Below, piece after piece: positions 7,882 to 17,300 of a stretch of 55,717 nucleotides of DNA. The stretch is from JAQIBY01 sp051747965. Its GTDB lineage: Bacteria > Bacteroidota > Bacteroidia > Bacteroidales > ML635J-15. Under the pieces are notes generated by a model. That model saw nothing but the letters and a program-made list of their open reading frames with translations. It made no database searches and was not told the origin of the DNA. The stretch covers positions 1-55,717 of the forward strand of contig JBNJGS010000011.1 of assembly GCA_051747965.1 (NCBI GenBank), in the 5' to 3' direction. How positions within the stretch are numbered: the stretch's first letter is position 1; each line of letters begins with the position of its first letter. The translations under genes were made by a program, and so were the position numbers.

Positions 7882-10335
7882 TCATACACGAAGGCTGACA
7901 ACAGTAATGCCATCACCACCCTGCCTGATGTCTTCGTCTTCAAAGCGTTCAACCTCCTGCTGTCTCGACAGATAATCACGTATGGCACTGCGCAGAATGC
8001 CGCCACCTTTGCCATGAAGGATTTTAACTTGTCTGGCACCCGCCACCACGGCATTGTCAATAAAGTCAATCAACAAGCTCATGGCTTCATCTACACGTTT
8101 GCCGCGCAGGTCAATATCATGCTGAAAATCGCTCATGCGATTCAGGTAAGAGCTGCCCCCGGAGAGTTTTGACCTGCCCTGCTTTTTCTGATTCTCAGCC
8201 AGCTTTACCTTGTGCTTTTCTATGCTTGTCATCATGTTGCCAAGACTGACAACATAGTTTTTTTCTCCAATGTCAATCACTTCTCCGATTTGATCGAGAT
8301 GCTTGATGTAAACAAGGCTTCCCGGCCGTATCTCTGGTTTTATGACGGGGACTCCTGTTTGATCTTTTGGTTTTGGCTTTGGCTTTGAGGCCTGCTCCAG
8401 ACTGTTTTTGAAATTCTTTATCTCTGATGAATTGTGACTGCGCTCAGGTTTCTGTTTTAGCTTTTGCTGTGTATCTTGCAATGATGCCCGCACAGCCTTC
8501 GTTTTCTCTTTTTCTGCCTGGGCCTGCCTGATTTCACGAATGGTTTTTTCTATTTGCCTGTTGGCAGATTTAATGATGCGGTCGGCTTCAGCCCGGGCTT
8601 CGTCTATCAGCTTTTTTTCATTTCGTTCAAATCCCTGCCAGGCTATCTTGTGACGGTTTAATTCTGCCTGCAATCTGGCATTTTCCTGATTGATTTCCTT
8701 ACGTTTGTTTTCCCAGTATTTTTTGTCTTTGATAACCTGACGCAGATGCTTGTCAAAATTGAATTTCTCCCTGCCTGTTTTGGTTTTTGCCAGTTCAATG
8801 ATGTCATGCGGTATGCCGCTGCGTTCAGCAATGTCAAAACTGTATGAAGAACCCGGAACTCCGGTTTGCAACTGGTACATGGGAGTCATGTTTTCTGTAT
8901 CTATCAACATGGCAGCATTTTCCAGACCCGGGTAATTGCTGGCAAAATGTTTCAGATTGCCGTAATGTGTTGTGACAATACCGCTTACTTCATTATCGGC
9001 AAATCTTTGCAGCATGGCTTCGGCAATGGCTGCACCCATTTCCGGTTCCGTGCCCCCGCCAAATTCATCTATCAGTATCATGCTGTCTTTATCTGCTTTG
9101 TCCAGCATGAATTTCATATTGTTCAGGTGTGAGCTGTAGGTGCTAAGGTCATTGTCAAGACTTTGGTCATCGCCAAGATCAAGAAAAATATTCCGGTAGG
9201 TACGGGTTTGGGTGTTGCCGCCTACTGGTGCCTGCATGCCGCATTGCAGCATATACTGCACAAGTCCTGCTGCCTGCAGACTTACAGTCTTCCCGCCGGC
9301 ATTGGGCCCGGAAATGACGTACAGATAATGCTTCTTATTAAACTCTATATCAAAAGGGACAACTTCCCGGTTTTGTGCTTTGAAATAGAGCACCAATAAA
9401 GGATGCCGCACCTTGTGGAGTATTACAGTCCCCGTTTCGGCAATTCCCGGTTTGATGCATTCAAGATCAAGGGCGAGGCGTGCCTTGGCCCGCTGGAAAT
9501 CAATTTCAGCAAGCATTCCCAGGCATTTTTCAAGTTCAGGATGGTATTCCCGGATGGCATCTGTCAGGGCGGCAAGTATTTTTTGCTTTTCAGCTTTTAT
9601 TTCATGAGCAATGTTTCTCAGCCGGTGATTGTACTGGGATACTGACTCGGGTTCGACATATACCGTTTTTCCCGTGGCTGATTCTCCCACCACGATGCCT
9701 TTCATCCTGCGTTTATGCATGGCACTGAGCGGTATGGCACGATACCCGTCAATCACGGCCACAGAGGTGTCTCCTTCTGTCCAGCCCTGATGTACCGCAT
9801 TTTTCATCATGTTGTCCAGTTCACCCTTGATTTTGTTTTCTATACCTGACTCTTCCCGGACAAGAGCCTGCAGTTCCTTACTTGCGGATGATTTGATGCT
9901 GCCTTTGCTGGTGAAAATGCGACGTATTTCATTTTTTACATAATCAGGTGATTCGGGCTTTTCAATTGTCTGTTTCAGCAAGGGGAATTTTTTGGCAGAT
10001 AGTTTGCCACTGTATCGTTTCAGTGAAGACACCAATTGCAATACCTGATGGATATTGTGAAACTCTTCCTCCAGCAGAACGGAATCATCCTCAGCCAGTT
10101 TATTCAGGGCTGACTGAATATCGGGGAAACCGGTAAAAGGGAAACTTTCATGAAAAAGCAGGCATTGTTTTTTCTCTTCCACAAAAGCCAGCTCCTGCTC
10201 GATTGTTCCGGCATTTGTCATAAAATGCATATTGTCAACATGGCGTTTCCCAGCTTCACTTTGGCATTTTCCAAGCAAAGTTTTTCTCAAAACATCAAAA
10301 CCAGTTTTCTTTTCAAAATTTTCCGGGTAAATCAT
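7882..10335 (-). CDS. mutS2: Endonuclease MutS2
   Basis: MutS2, 817 residues, a MutS-like ATPase without the mismatch-reading domain, linked in other bacteria to suppression of recombination and to rescue of collided ribosomes. The N-terminus (Met-Ile-Tyr-Pro-Glu-Asn-Phe) is the usual one for Bacteroidota members and fixes the start. The ATPase core has Walker A SGPNAGGKTVS near residue 345 and Walker B LIDEFGGGTEP. A Lys/Glu/Gln-rich coiled coil follows, then a low-complexity Lys-Pro linker near 660-670, and a C-terminal Smr nuclease domain (about 735-817) with DLRG and HGKGGG. The family usually has HGxGxG, so this is close to normal. A TACCTTTG box ends only 4 bases before the ATG, which predicts a leaderless mRNA. 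The gene is monocistronic in appearance. Confidence 0.95.
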   Translation of the reverse strand: MIYPENFEKKTGFDVLRKTLLGKCQSEAGKRHVDNMHFMTNAGTIEQELAFVEEKKQCLLFHESFPFTGFPDIQSALNKLAEDDSVLLEEEFHNIHQVLQLVSSLKRYSGKLSAKKFPLLKQTIEKPESPDYVKNEIRRIFTSKGSIKSSASKELQALVREESGIENKIKGELDNMMKNAVHQGWTEGDTSVAVIDGYRAIPLSAMHKRRMKGIVVGESATGKTVYVEPESVSQYNHRLRNIAHEIKAEKQKILAALTDAIREYHPELEKCLGMLAEIDFQRAKARLALDLECIKPGIAETGTVILHKVRHPLLVLYFKAQNREVVPFDIEFNKKHYLYVISGPNAGGKTVSLQAAGLVQYMLQCGMQAPVGGNTQTRTYRNIFLDLGDDQSLDNDLSTYSSHLNNMKFMLDKADKDSMILIDEFGGGTEPEMGAAIAEAMLQRFADNEVSGIVTTHYGNLKHFASNYPGLENAAMLIDTENMTPMYQLQTGVPGSSYSFDIAERSGIPHDIIELAKTKTGREKFNFDKHLRQVIKDKKYWENKRKEINQENARLQAELNRHKIAWQGFERNEKKLIDEARAEADRIIKSANRQIEKTIREIRQAQAEKEKTKAVRASLQDTQQKLKQKPERSHNSSEIKNFKNSLEQASKPKPKPKDQTGVPVIKPEIRPGSLVYIKHLDQIGEVIDIGEKNYVVSLGNMMTSIEKHKVKLAENQKKQGRSKLSGGSSYLNRMSDFQHDIDLRGKRVDEAMSLLIDFIDNAVVAGARQVKILHGKGGGILRSAIRDYLSRQQEVERFEDEDIRQGGDGITVVSLRV

Positions 10336-10339
10336 GCTG

Positions 10340-10347
10340 CAAAGGTA
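10340..10347 (-). promoter_or_regulatory. -7 box TACCTTTG abutting the mutS2 start
   Basis: Exact TAnnTTTG, with only 4 bases before the mutS2 ATG. If transcription begins about five bases after the box, as in other Bacteroidota, the mRNA would start at the ATG itself. Confidence 0.5.
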
Positions 10348-10477
10348 AGGAAAATAGTTATTTGGGCGCCTCCCACGGGCAGTCTTTATCCTGAAAATGA
10401 GATTTTGCTGTCATGATTGTATTTTTTGAAACTGCTTTTTTCAAAACAGCCCGTGGGCCGGTCTCTGCCCTTTACCG

Positions 10478-10614
10478 GCTGCATCATCTGCTGGTTTCTG
10501 CACTCCTGCGGGCAGGAGCTTCCCGCTTCGGTATTTGGCCTGCCGGCAAAATACACTTGCGGCAAGGCTCCGGTCGCTCTGCCCGCAGGGCAGAAAACAC
10601 AGCGCTGATGCAGC
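10478..10614. repeat. Long imperfect inverted repeat 1
   Basis: Nested arms: GCTGCATCA (10478-10486) with TGATGCAGC (10606-10614); TTTCTG (10495-10500) with CAGAAA (10591-10596); CCTGCGGGCAG (10505-10515) with CTGCCCGCAGG (10579-10589). All three pairs are perfect and in the right order for one branched hairpin. An inner segment can form a further stem. Confidence 0.8.
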
Positions 10615-10680
10615 AGGGTGCCGGGCGACGCCCTGGCGCTGGCATTATGCTGATATTGGATTTTTCAAATGAGATGGAAA

Positions 10681-10817
10681 CGGCTTTTCTGCAGCCCGGC
10701 GCAGGTGATTATCCTCCACAGCTACAGCCGATGCAGGAACCGAAGCAGCATAGCCAACAAAGGCGGATCCTGACTGCAAGTGTTCCCGCACGGCTGTGGC
10801 TGTGGAGATAAAAGCCG
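10681..10817. repeat. Long imperfect inverted repeat 2 (element copy A core)
   Basis: Outer arms CGGCTTTT (10681-10688) and AAAAGCCG (10810-10817) are perfect. Inner 17-base arms 10714-10730 and 10791-10807 match at 16 of 17 positions, and the TTATC beside them pairs with GATAA after one bulged C. The block GATTATCCT at 10707-10715 overlaps the left inner arm. Confidence 0.8.
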
Positions 10818-10856
10818 GAGACGGATGGAGGTTTTCCCGATAGCATATAAATTTCC

Positions 10857-10875
10857 TGCTGCCCAAAAAAAGACC
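10857..10875. repeat. 19-base block shared with 37091-37109
   Basis: TGCTGCCCAAAAAAAGACC occurs identically here and at 37091-37109, in the same orientation, each time on the right side of a large hairpin. Here the A run also serves as the T-tract of the minus-strand protease terminator. Confidence 0.75.
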
Positions 10876-10895
10876 CGGTAATGATTTACCAGGCC
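10865..10895 (-). terminator. Terminator after the T9SS trypsin-like protease
   Basis: On the minus strand: ten-base stem GGCCTGGTAA / TTACCGGGTC with two G-U pairs, four-base loop, then seven T. It lies 24 bases after the stop codon. Confidence 0.85.
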
Positions 10896-10919
10896 TTTGT
10901 TTATTGCAATCTTGTATGC

Positions 10920-13400
10920 TTATTTTTTGAGCTGTATTTTATGCCTGAATTGTCCTTCCGTGGAGCGGATGTCAATCAGGTAAAGGCCTTCGCTGTATTG
11001 GCTCAAATCAATGCTGATATCACGAAGCTGTGTACGACTAATATCCTGTAGTCTGATACCCTGGCTGTTGTATACAGTGATACGGGCATTGCTCAGTTTG
11101 CGCTCAGATTGTAGCGTAATTTTGCCTTGCGTGGGGTTGGGGAAAATCTGTATGCCGGTCATCTGATTCATCTCACTTGAAACAGAAGTACAAACCTCAG
11201 GATAAATGGCATGGTCAATGCTTACTTCCCAGCTGCTGACATCGCTGTATGGATACCATGAGTTGTCGTCCCATTCTTCCCAGGCTGTGCCGTTTGTTAC
11301 ATCGCCATCTGTATTGGTTATCAGTGCAAACATGTCTGTACCACCGGGCAAAACGATACCGGCAAAGAAATCTCCGTTGATTTCAATGGGTGAATTAAAG
11401 GAATATTCAAAATAATCACCCTCAACATCAAAATTATCGGAAATTTCAGACATGGGAATGGTTTTGCTGCCCAGCATGTTGGCAGGAGACCCGCCTACTT
11501 CGTTCCAGACGGCAATCTGTATTGAGGAAGAACTTCCGCTGGCATAGCCGGCATGAAAACCCAGTTTGGTGACATACCCTGTTCCGGTATAATAAAAAAT
11601 GTTGGCTTTGGACAAATCGCCATAGGAATTGGTACCTGACACGAAGTCTGTATCTCCGTTCGCTGTATATAATGTGGGTGTACCAGTGAGCGGATCATTC
11701 AGGAAATCACAGTCTTCACCGGGTTCTGATGGCTCCACAATGATGTAATTGGTTTCGCTGTGAGTATCTGAATCTCCGCCGCCACTGACAGTGAGTGTGA
11801 CATCAAAAGTGCCGGCAGTATTGTAGGTGATGACGGGGTTTTCCGCATTGGATGTTTCCGGATCTCCGCCTTCAAAAGTCCAGTTCAGGTCTTCAACGGG
11901 GCCGGTGGAAACCGAGCTGAAACTGACAGTTCCACCCTCTGTGATGCTTTGTGTGCTGGCAGTAAAGGCAGCAGTGACACCGCTGTTGTTGGGATCATAA
12001 AATCCCAGTTCCGACAGACTGCCGGAAGGGTCCAGCCAGGGTTGTAATTTGCTTGTATTGCTGCTGCCATTGTCATCCCAGTGATAAGAAAACTTGCCGA
12101 ATAAATCGTAACCGCTGGTGTTGTCACAGGATGAAGTTCCACCGGACAAAGTACCGACAATACGTCCGTCACTGTTGAAAATGGGGGAACCTGAAGAACC
12201 TCCTTCGGTAACGCCGTGTCCGTTTTCAGTACCGGACCAGTAAACCCGCCAGTGAGCGCCGGCTGCCCCGGAGCCGCCATAAGTTGCAGATGACAGGGGA
12301 CTGGTGTAGGTTGATATTTTTTTTACATCGCCCATAGGGTGGTGTATGCCAACACCACTGCTGCTGGCAGAAGAACTTGTTGTCCAGCCGTTGTACAATA
12401 CGGAATAGGAGGCCGGGGGAGTACTGTTTAACTCTACCAACAGGAAATCAGAGCCTCCGTCAAGGCTGCCTTCTGCAAGATGAGAACATCCGCTTATAGA
12501 GTTGGATGCGGGCTCAATGGCAGTGTTATTGCAACCGCTGAATTCATAATTGAAATAAAACAGCCACTGCGAGTAATGGCTTGTGGAAATGTCCTCGCCA
12601 CAATGGTATGCGGAGAGAAAATAAGGTGTTCCGTCCTGGTTGCTGTTGTTTACAAGTGAACCGGTACACCAGTAAATGTACGACCCGTCTGTTATTTTCA
12701 TTCTGGCCACACCACGTTTTTCGTCCTGCCAGCTGTTTCCCTCGGAGCAGTTGATATTGACTTCGCATGACTGGGAATCCCCGAAACCCTTTTGTCTGTA
12801 TGGATCTTCGGCATGACGATAAAAGTACTCAAGCTGGCGGATATCAATCACCGCGGTATTTTCGAATTCTTTTTTCTCCATATTGTCAATCTGCCTGGGC
12901 CGTGGAGATATGTATTCCATGATGAAGCTTTCCCCATAGATCATTTCTGTGGTAAAATCACCGGCATCGCTGTTTGTTTTGTCATTGAATGCGCCGATAC
13001 GTTGTAGCTTGTCAGAACTGTAAATGAAAAGCTGAGAACCCCGTGGCAAGTCAAAAGCATCGTAGGCCATACCCAGAGCCTGTGCACCGGGAGAGGCAAT
13101 CTGCAGGCGCCAGATGTGGCGGCCGTCATCGAGAATATCCCAGCTGCCTGCATTTTCCATATTGATATCAACATCAAGAGCGACGCCAACCCGTGGCAAC
13201 CTGCCTTTTTCGTCATTTGCCTTATCTTCCTTTTGCAGTAACTGCAAATCCGGGCTTGTTATGTGAAGCTTGTCAATGTTTTTGCTCAGGTTTTCATGTT
13301 TGAAACTTGCAGGTTCACCTCCGTAAGAAATCTGGGCAGCAAGATTATAACCCAATAGTAAAAACAAAGCAAGAAAAAAGGTTTGTTTGAGCTGTTTCAT
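10920..13400 (-). CDS. Secreted trypsin-like (lysyl endopeptidase-type) protease with PKD and T9SS sorting domains
   Basis: An 826-residue extracellular serine protease. A signal peptide occupies about residues 1-22. The protease domain resembles the lysyl endopeptidase/Achromobacter protease type: the catalytic His is in SAYHCGED (near 270), Asp in GGSDFLLVEL (near 315) and Ser in GGSSGSPIF (near 400), and many Cys suggest disulfides. A PKD-like domain follows at roughly 495-570, then a beta-rich jelly-roll-like domain, and the last 80 residues form a type A T9SS sorting domain (FPNPTQGKITL, then GLYLIDI and a Lys-Lys end). It should therefore pass the outer membrane by T9SS and be anchored or released. 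A TACATTTG box lies 22 bases before the start and a terminator follows the stop, so it is probably monocistronic. The substrate is unknown; Lys specificity is only inferred. Confidence 0.9.
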   Translation of the reverse strand: MKQLKQTFFLALFLLLGYNLAAQISYGGEPASFKHENLSKNIDKLHITSPDLQLLQKEDKANDEKGRLPRVGVALDVDINMENAGSWDILDDGRHIWRLQIASPGAQALGMAYDAFDLPRGSQLFIYSSDKLQRIGAFNDKTNSDAGDFTTEMIYGESFIMEYISPRPRQIDNMEKKEFENTAVIDIRQLEYFYRHAEDPYRQKGFGDSQSCEVNINCSEGNSWQDEKRGVARMKITDGSYIYWCTGSLVNNSNQDGTPYFLSAYHCGEDISTSHYSQWLFYFNYEFSGCNNTAIEPASNSISGCSHLAEGSLDGGSDFLLVELNSTPPASYSVLYNGWTTSSSASSSGVGIHHPMGDVKKISTYTSPLSSATYGGSGAAGAHWRVYWSGTENGHGVTEGGSSGSPIFNSDGRIVGTLSGGTSSCDNTSGYDLFGKFSYHWDDNGSSNTSKLQPWLDPSGSLSELGFYDPNNSGVTAAFTASTQSITEGGTVSFSSVSTGPVEDLNWTFEGGDPETSNAENPVITYNTAGTFDVTLTVSGGGDSDTHSETNYIIVEPSEPGEDCDFLNDPLTGTPTLYTANGDTDFVSGTNSYGDLSKANIFYYTGTGYVTKLGFHAGYASGSSSSIQIAVWNEVGGSPANMLGSKTIPMSEISDNFDVEGDYFEYSFNSPIEINGDFFAGIVLPGGTDMFALITNTDGDVTNGTAWEEWDDNSWYPYSDVSSWEVSIDHAIYPEVCTSVSSEMNQMTGIQIFPNPTQGKITLQSERKLSNARITVYNSQGIRLQDISRTQLRDISIDLSQYSEGLYLIDIRSTEGQFRHKIQLKK

Positions 13401-13422
13401 AAGAAATAAAATTTGTCTGTGT

Positions 13423-13430
13423 CAAATGTA
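13423..13430 (-). promoter_or_regulatory. -7 box TACATTTG for the T9SS protease
   Basis: Exact TAnnTTTG, 22 bases before the start codon at 13400. Confidence 0.55.
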
Positions 13431-13461
13431 AGCAAAAAGATGTTTGAGTTTAATGTATTGT

Positions 13462-14274
13462 TTAGGAGTAGTAAAGCAACTTATAGGTCATACCTGCAAA
13501 ATCTGTTTTGAGATCGGGCTTGCCGGCAAAAAACCCGTACATGGTTGAACCGCTGCCGGACATTTGGGCGTACCAGGCCCCGGATTCATACATTTTATTC
13601 TTGATGTCAGCAAGAGCAGGATATTTTTTGAATATCTGCTTTTCAAAATCGTTTTGTATCCTGTGTTTCCATTCCTGCTGCGGGAGAGAGGGGAGTTGTT
13701 TCAGATCAAAACCTGCCTTATTTGGTTCAATACCCTTAAAAGCCTCGGCAGTGCTGACATGTATCCCGGGGAAAACCAACAAAATGTAATTTCCGCTGAG
13801 ATCAAGAGGAATTTCTTTCATGATTTCCCCTCTTCCGTATGCCAGCACGGGTTTGTTCTTAATGAAAAAAGGACAATCACTGCCCAGTTTAAGTGCGTAA
13901 TCGATCAATTCATTTTCTGTCAATGCCAGATTGAATTGTTTATTGAGGTTTAACAGGCAATTGGCTGCATCTGCAGATCCACCACCCAGTCCGGAACCTG
14001 CGGGTATGAGCTTATGCAAATTGATTTTCACCCCGGGCAGGCCAAAATCCTCATGCAGCAATTTCCAGGCCTTAAAAACGAGGTTTTCTTCTTTTATGCC
14101 GTCCACATCCAGCCCTGTGATGCAAAGTCTGGCAGGCTTGTCTGAGGGGACAATTTCCAGGATATCGTACAGAGGAACAGGCAGGAAAATGCTCTCCAGG
14201 TTGTGGTAGCCATCAGCCCTTTTTTTGGTAACATACAGGCCGGTATTTATTTTTGCATTTGGAAATGACAACAT
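13462..14274 (-). CDS. ispE: 4-diphosphocytidyl-2-C-methyl-D-erythritol kinase
   Basis: IspE is the GHMP-family kinase that phosphorylates CDP-methylerythritol in the MEP isoprenoid pathway. The family N-terminus FPNAKINTGLYV with KRADGYHNLES is clear, the ATP-binding motif PAGSGLGGGSADAA is at residues 91-104, and a C-terminal MSGSGSTMYGFF motif is present. The length of 270 residues is normal. The conserved FPNAKIN motif at residues 4-10 fixes the start at this ATG. Oddly, the T-tract of the upstream gene's terminator touches this ATG, leaving no space for a separate promoter or leader; see the terminator entry. Confidence 0.95.
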   Translation of the reverse strand: MLSFPNAKINTGLYVTKKRADGYHNLESIFLPVPLYDILEIVPSDKPARLCITGLDVDGIKEENLVFKAWKLLHEDFGLPGVKINLHKLIPAGSGLGGGSADAANCLLNLNKQFNLALTENELIDYALKLGSDCPFFIKNKPVLAYGRGEIMKEIPLDLSGNYILLVFPGIHVSTAEAFKGIEPNKAGFDLKQLPSLPQQEWKHRIQNDFEKQIFKKYPALADIKNKMYESGAWYAQMSGSGSTMYGFFAGKPDLKTDFAGMTYKLLYYS

Positions 14275-14307
14275 AAAAAAAGCCTTGCATCATGTGATAC
14301 AAGGCTT
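14275..14307 (-). terminator. Terminator of the gingipain-like gene, touching the ispE start
   Basis: On the minus strand: stem AAGCCTTG / CAAGGCTT with a partly self-complementary 12-base loop, followed by seven T counted from the stem. The T run is directly followed by the ATG of ispE. It should end the C25 protease transcript and may set ispE expression by partial read-through. Confidence 0.85.
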
Positions 14308-14326
14308 AAAGATAATGATATTTTTT

Positions 14327-17300
14327 TTATTTGATAATCTTAATTTTTCTGATGTCTGTACCGGATTCGGTAATGATTTTTATCATGAAAACATTGCCGC
14401 TAAACTGATCCAGTTCGAGTGTCATTTCATTTTCTGTGCTGTTGCGTTTCATCACTGTACGACCCAGTGCATCAATAACTTCCACACCAAGGAGGGCTTC
14501 GGCACTAACATATACAGTTCCTTTACTTGGGTTGGGATAAACACTGACAGATTGTAGTGTTTCTTCATCAATGCTTACGACACAGTTACCACTCACTGAA
14601 ACAAAAGTATTGGGTACATCAGCGGTTTCATGCATGATTTGCCCGGAGTAGCTTTCAATGCTTTCGGGTGCAAACTGCACATAAACGGTTTCATCAACAG
14701 TGCCATCTTCGGCAGGAAGAACAAGGTTTGAAGAGAAATCACTGCCACTGGTGGTTGAAATTGTAAAGCCTTCGGGTGCGGTGACTGTTACATCATCACT
14801 CAGGTTGCTGCCGCTCAGATGATAGGATAACTCAGCAGTTTCATCTTCAAGCAAATCATCAAACACAAGATTGTCAGGTGTAGCGGTCAGACCGGGCAGG
14901 TCAAGGCAGAAGGAAATGCTGGCATCATCACCAAAGTCTCCTTCTATGCTGCCATACTCTTCGCTGGTTTCCATGTTTGTGATTACCACTGAACCGGGAT
15001 CGCTGTACCAGCCACCGGCAAGGCCATCACCATAAGAATCATAAATTGTGAATGTATAGCATCCGCCACCAAGGCACATTTCGGTATAATGATGCTGTTC
15101 AGAATTCAGACTGCCGTTTTCATACAGTACATCACCGGTTTCATCCTCCACAAGTTCCCATGAAGTTTCTTCCGGATAGTTGTCAGTAAGCAAATCAATT
15201 TCAACGGATTGTCCTATGGTTACCCGCACATCCTTATCCAGGCTGTTGTCAGTAACATCCATATCAGTACCACCGTTGGGCGCTTCAATCCAGGCTGTCA
15301 TGGTGTTGAGACCAATCGGGAAGGAGCTTTCTGTAAAGGTAATTGTGGTGGTCTCACCTGCAGCGAGATTACCGGTCCACTCAAATTCTTCTCCAGCAAA
15401 TCCGCATGAATACCCTACAGTCAGTTGGGTGAGTGGATTGCTGTCATTGTTTTTTATGCTGATTTCCGGTGTGAATTCTGTCACATTACAATTCATGGCT
15501 TCAGGCATATCAATACTTACCAGGGTAACGTTACCGCCGTAAATTCTGAATTCTTTCTCCAAAGTATCGTTTTGGGGATATTCATCTACTTCACCATTGG
15601 GTTCACATGCCCATGCTTTGAATGTATAGGTTCCTTCTGCAAGGGTAATTTCCGGAAAGCTTACCACATCATTTTCGAAAACATCAAGGCTGCCCGACCA
15701 TGCTTCACTAGTTACATCGCCGCCATCAATTTGATAATTCACGGAGGCCGAAGTCAGATGAACCTGGCCCAGGTTGGTAATTTCAACCTCAGGCTGGAAA
15801 GTGGCATCATCTACAAATATCAGGTCTTCGGGCAGATTGATTTGCGAAAGCTGTACATCGTAGTCATTATCATTGGGAATAATATCCACCGTACCAATAT
15901 ATGGCTGGCGATTTTGTTTTGTTACCACAACATCACAAGTTACCACTTCGTTGATGGCATCAAAACTGAGTTCGGCAACACCACTGGCATCGGCAAGTTT
16001 TGCATCCAGTAAAACGCCGTTATTGCTGATGGCAACATATGCACCGGCTTCGGTATTGACAGTAAGGGAACCTGTACCCATTGGCTGGGGATCGAGATAA
16101 TCTACGGTAAGCTCAGTTGGAACTCCCAAATAGGGCATAAGTGAAGGATCACCCATCACATGATATATTTCCCAGTAATAATCTTTCAGGTCAGATGAGC
16201 TGCTTTCCACTGCAAGATTTCCAACATAATTCATTTGTGCTGTTGTAACATATGGTTCTTCGTCGTTTTCATGAAAAAGTGCATCATAAGCGCCGGTTTC
16301 TGTTTCTGCATAGGATGGATCGTTATAAGGGTCGGATATTAAACCAACACTCCAGTAAAAATCTTCATCCCAGTAAGTTGAATTGGAGCCGCCAAGGTGA
16401 GCAACAGCACCTTCATTCTGAGCACGCAATAAAGCTTCTCCGTAGGTTTCTGCATCATCGAATTTATTGGAGAGGCAACAGTTACCTACACTGACATAGT
16501 ATTTATCCTGATTATCCAGACCGGCAATGTCACTTATGCTAAAAGAAGGATCTGCCCAGCCATTGGAGCTACAATGGGCTGTGTAGTTCACGTATCCGGC
16601 ACCGGCAGAGATATCAGAGAGGATATTGGCTGCATTGTCGCCGGATTCAGGATAGTTATATGTGTGAGATTCCATGCCATGGGCAAGGTTGAAATACTCA
16701 TTGGTACCGTAATTGACCTGACCATTCCCGTGGGAATCACCAAATGTACCATCAACACCGGCAACCATAACTACATCACCGAGATAGGAAGGGTCTGGCA
16801 TGGTATATTGTTCAAATTGCAGTGTTTTGTTTATCTGTGGACTTAGTTCGGCAACGCTTGTGGCGGAAAAGCGGCCAAAATAAACTTCAGGAATGTAATC
16901 TCCGCCACCATCATATTCACAGTAATACATGTCTGAGACATGACTTCCTGCACTGCCATCGAAAGTGGGAACCTGGCCTGTATCACCTACGAAAAGTACA
17001 TAAGTGGGAGCGGGGTCCTCTGCAGTTCCTGCATTGTACAAACCCTCCAGATAGGTTTTGATACTGCTTGTGGTATTGCCTACTTCGGCCTGATCAGTAT
17101 AGGCTTCTACAACATGAAAGCCTTTTTGGGTTTTCCATTCAATAAAAGGTTGCAGAGCTGTTTCAAACATTCTGTCGGCAACAATAACATATTTGATGGG
17201 ATACTCACTCAAAGCATCTTTGGTTGAAGGAGCTTCAAAATTCCACAATTTGTTGTATACCGGTTCAAATGCAGGAGAATAAAACCGGGCTTTATTACTG

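Larger units (their letters stand above)
10336..10919. other. GC-rich palindromic gap between mutS2 and the T9SS protease
   Basis: A 584-base stretch with no credible gene. By hand count 10441-10560 is about 59% G+C, clearly richer than the neighbouring genes. It holds the mutS2 promoter at the left, two large imperfect inverted repeats (10478-10614 and 10681-10817), smaller hairpins such as GCCGGT/ACCGGC and CAGCGC/GCGCTG, the sequence TGCTGCCCAAAAAAAGACC shared with the gap at 37 kb, and the terminator of the protease gene at the right. The open frames that cross it run through the palindromes and look accidental. Confidence 0.7.

Noticed and set aside
10413..10811. A 132-codon plus-strand frame in the palindromic gap
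   Set aside because: It reads through both inverted repeats, has a low-complexity composition and no promoter or ribosome site; the open frame is best explained by high G+C.
13508..13953. Long open frames antisense to ispE and other genes
   Set aside because: They are reverse-strand shadows of clearly coding genes, with no promoters or family motifs.
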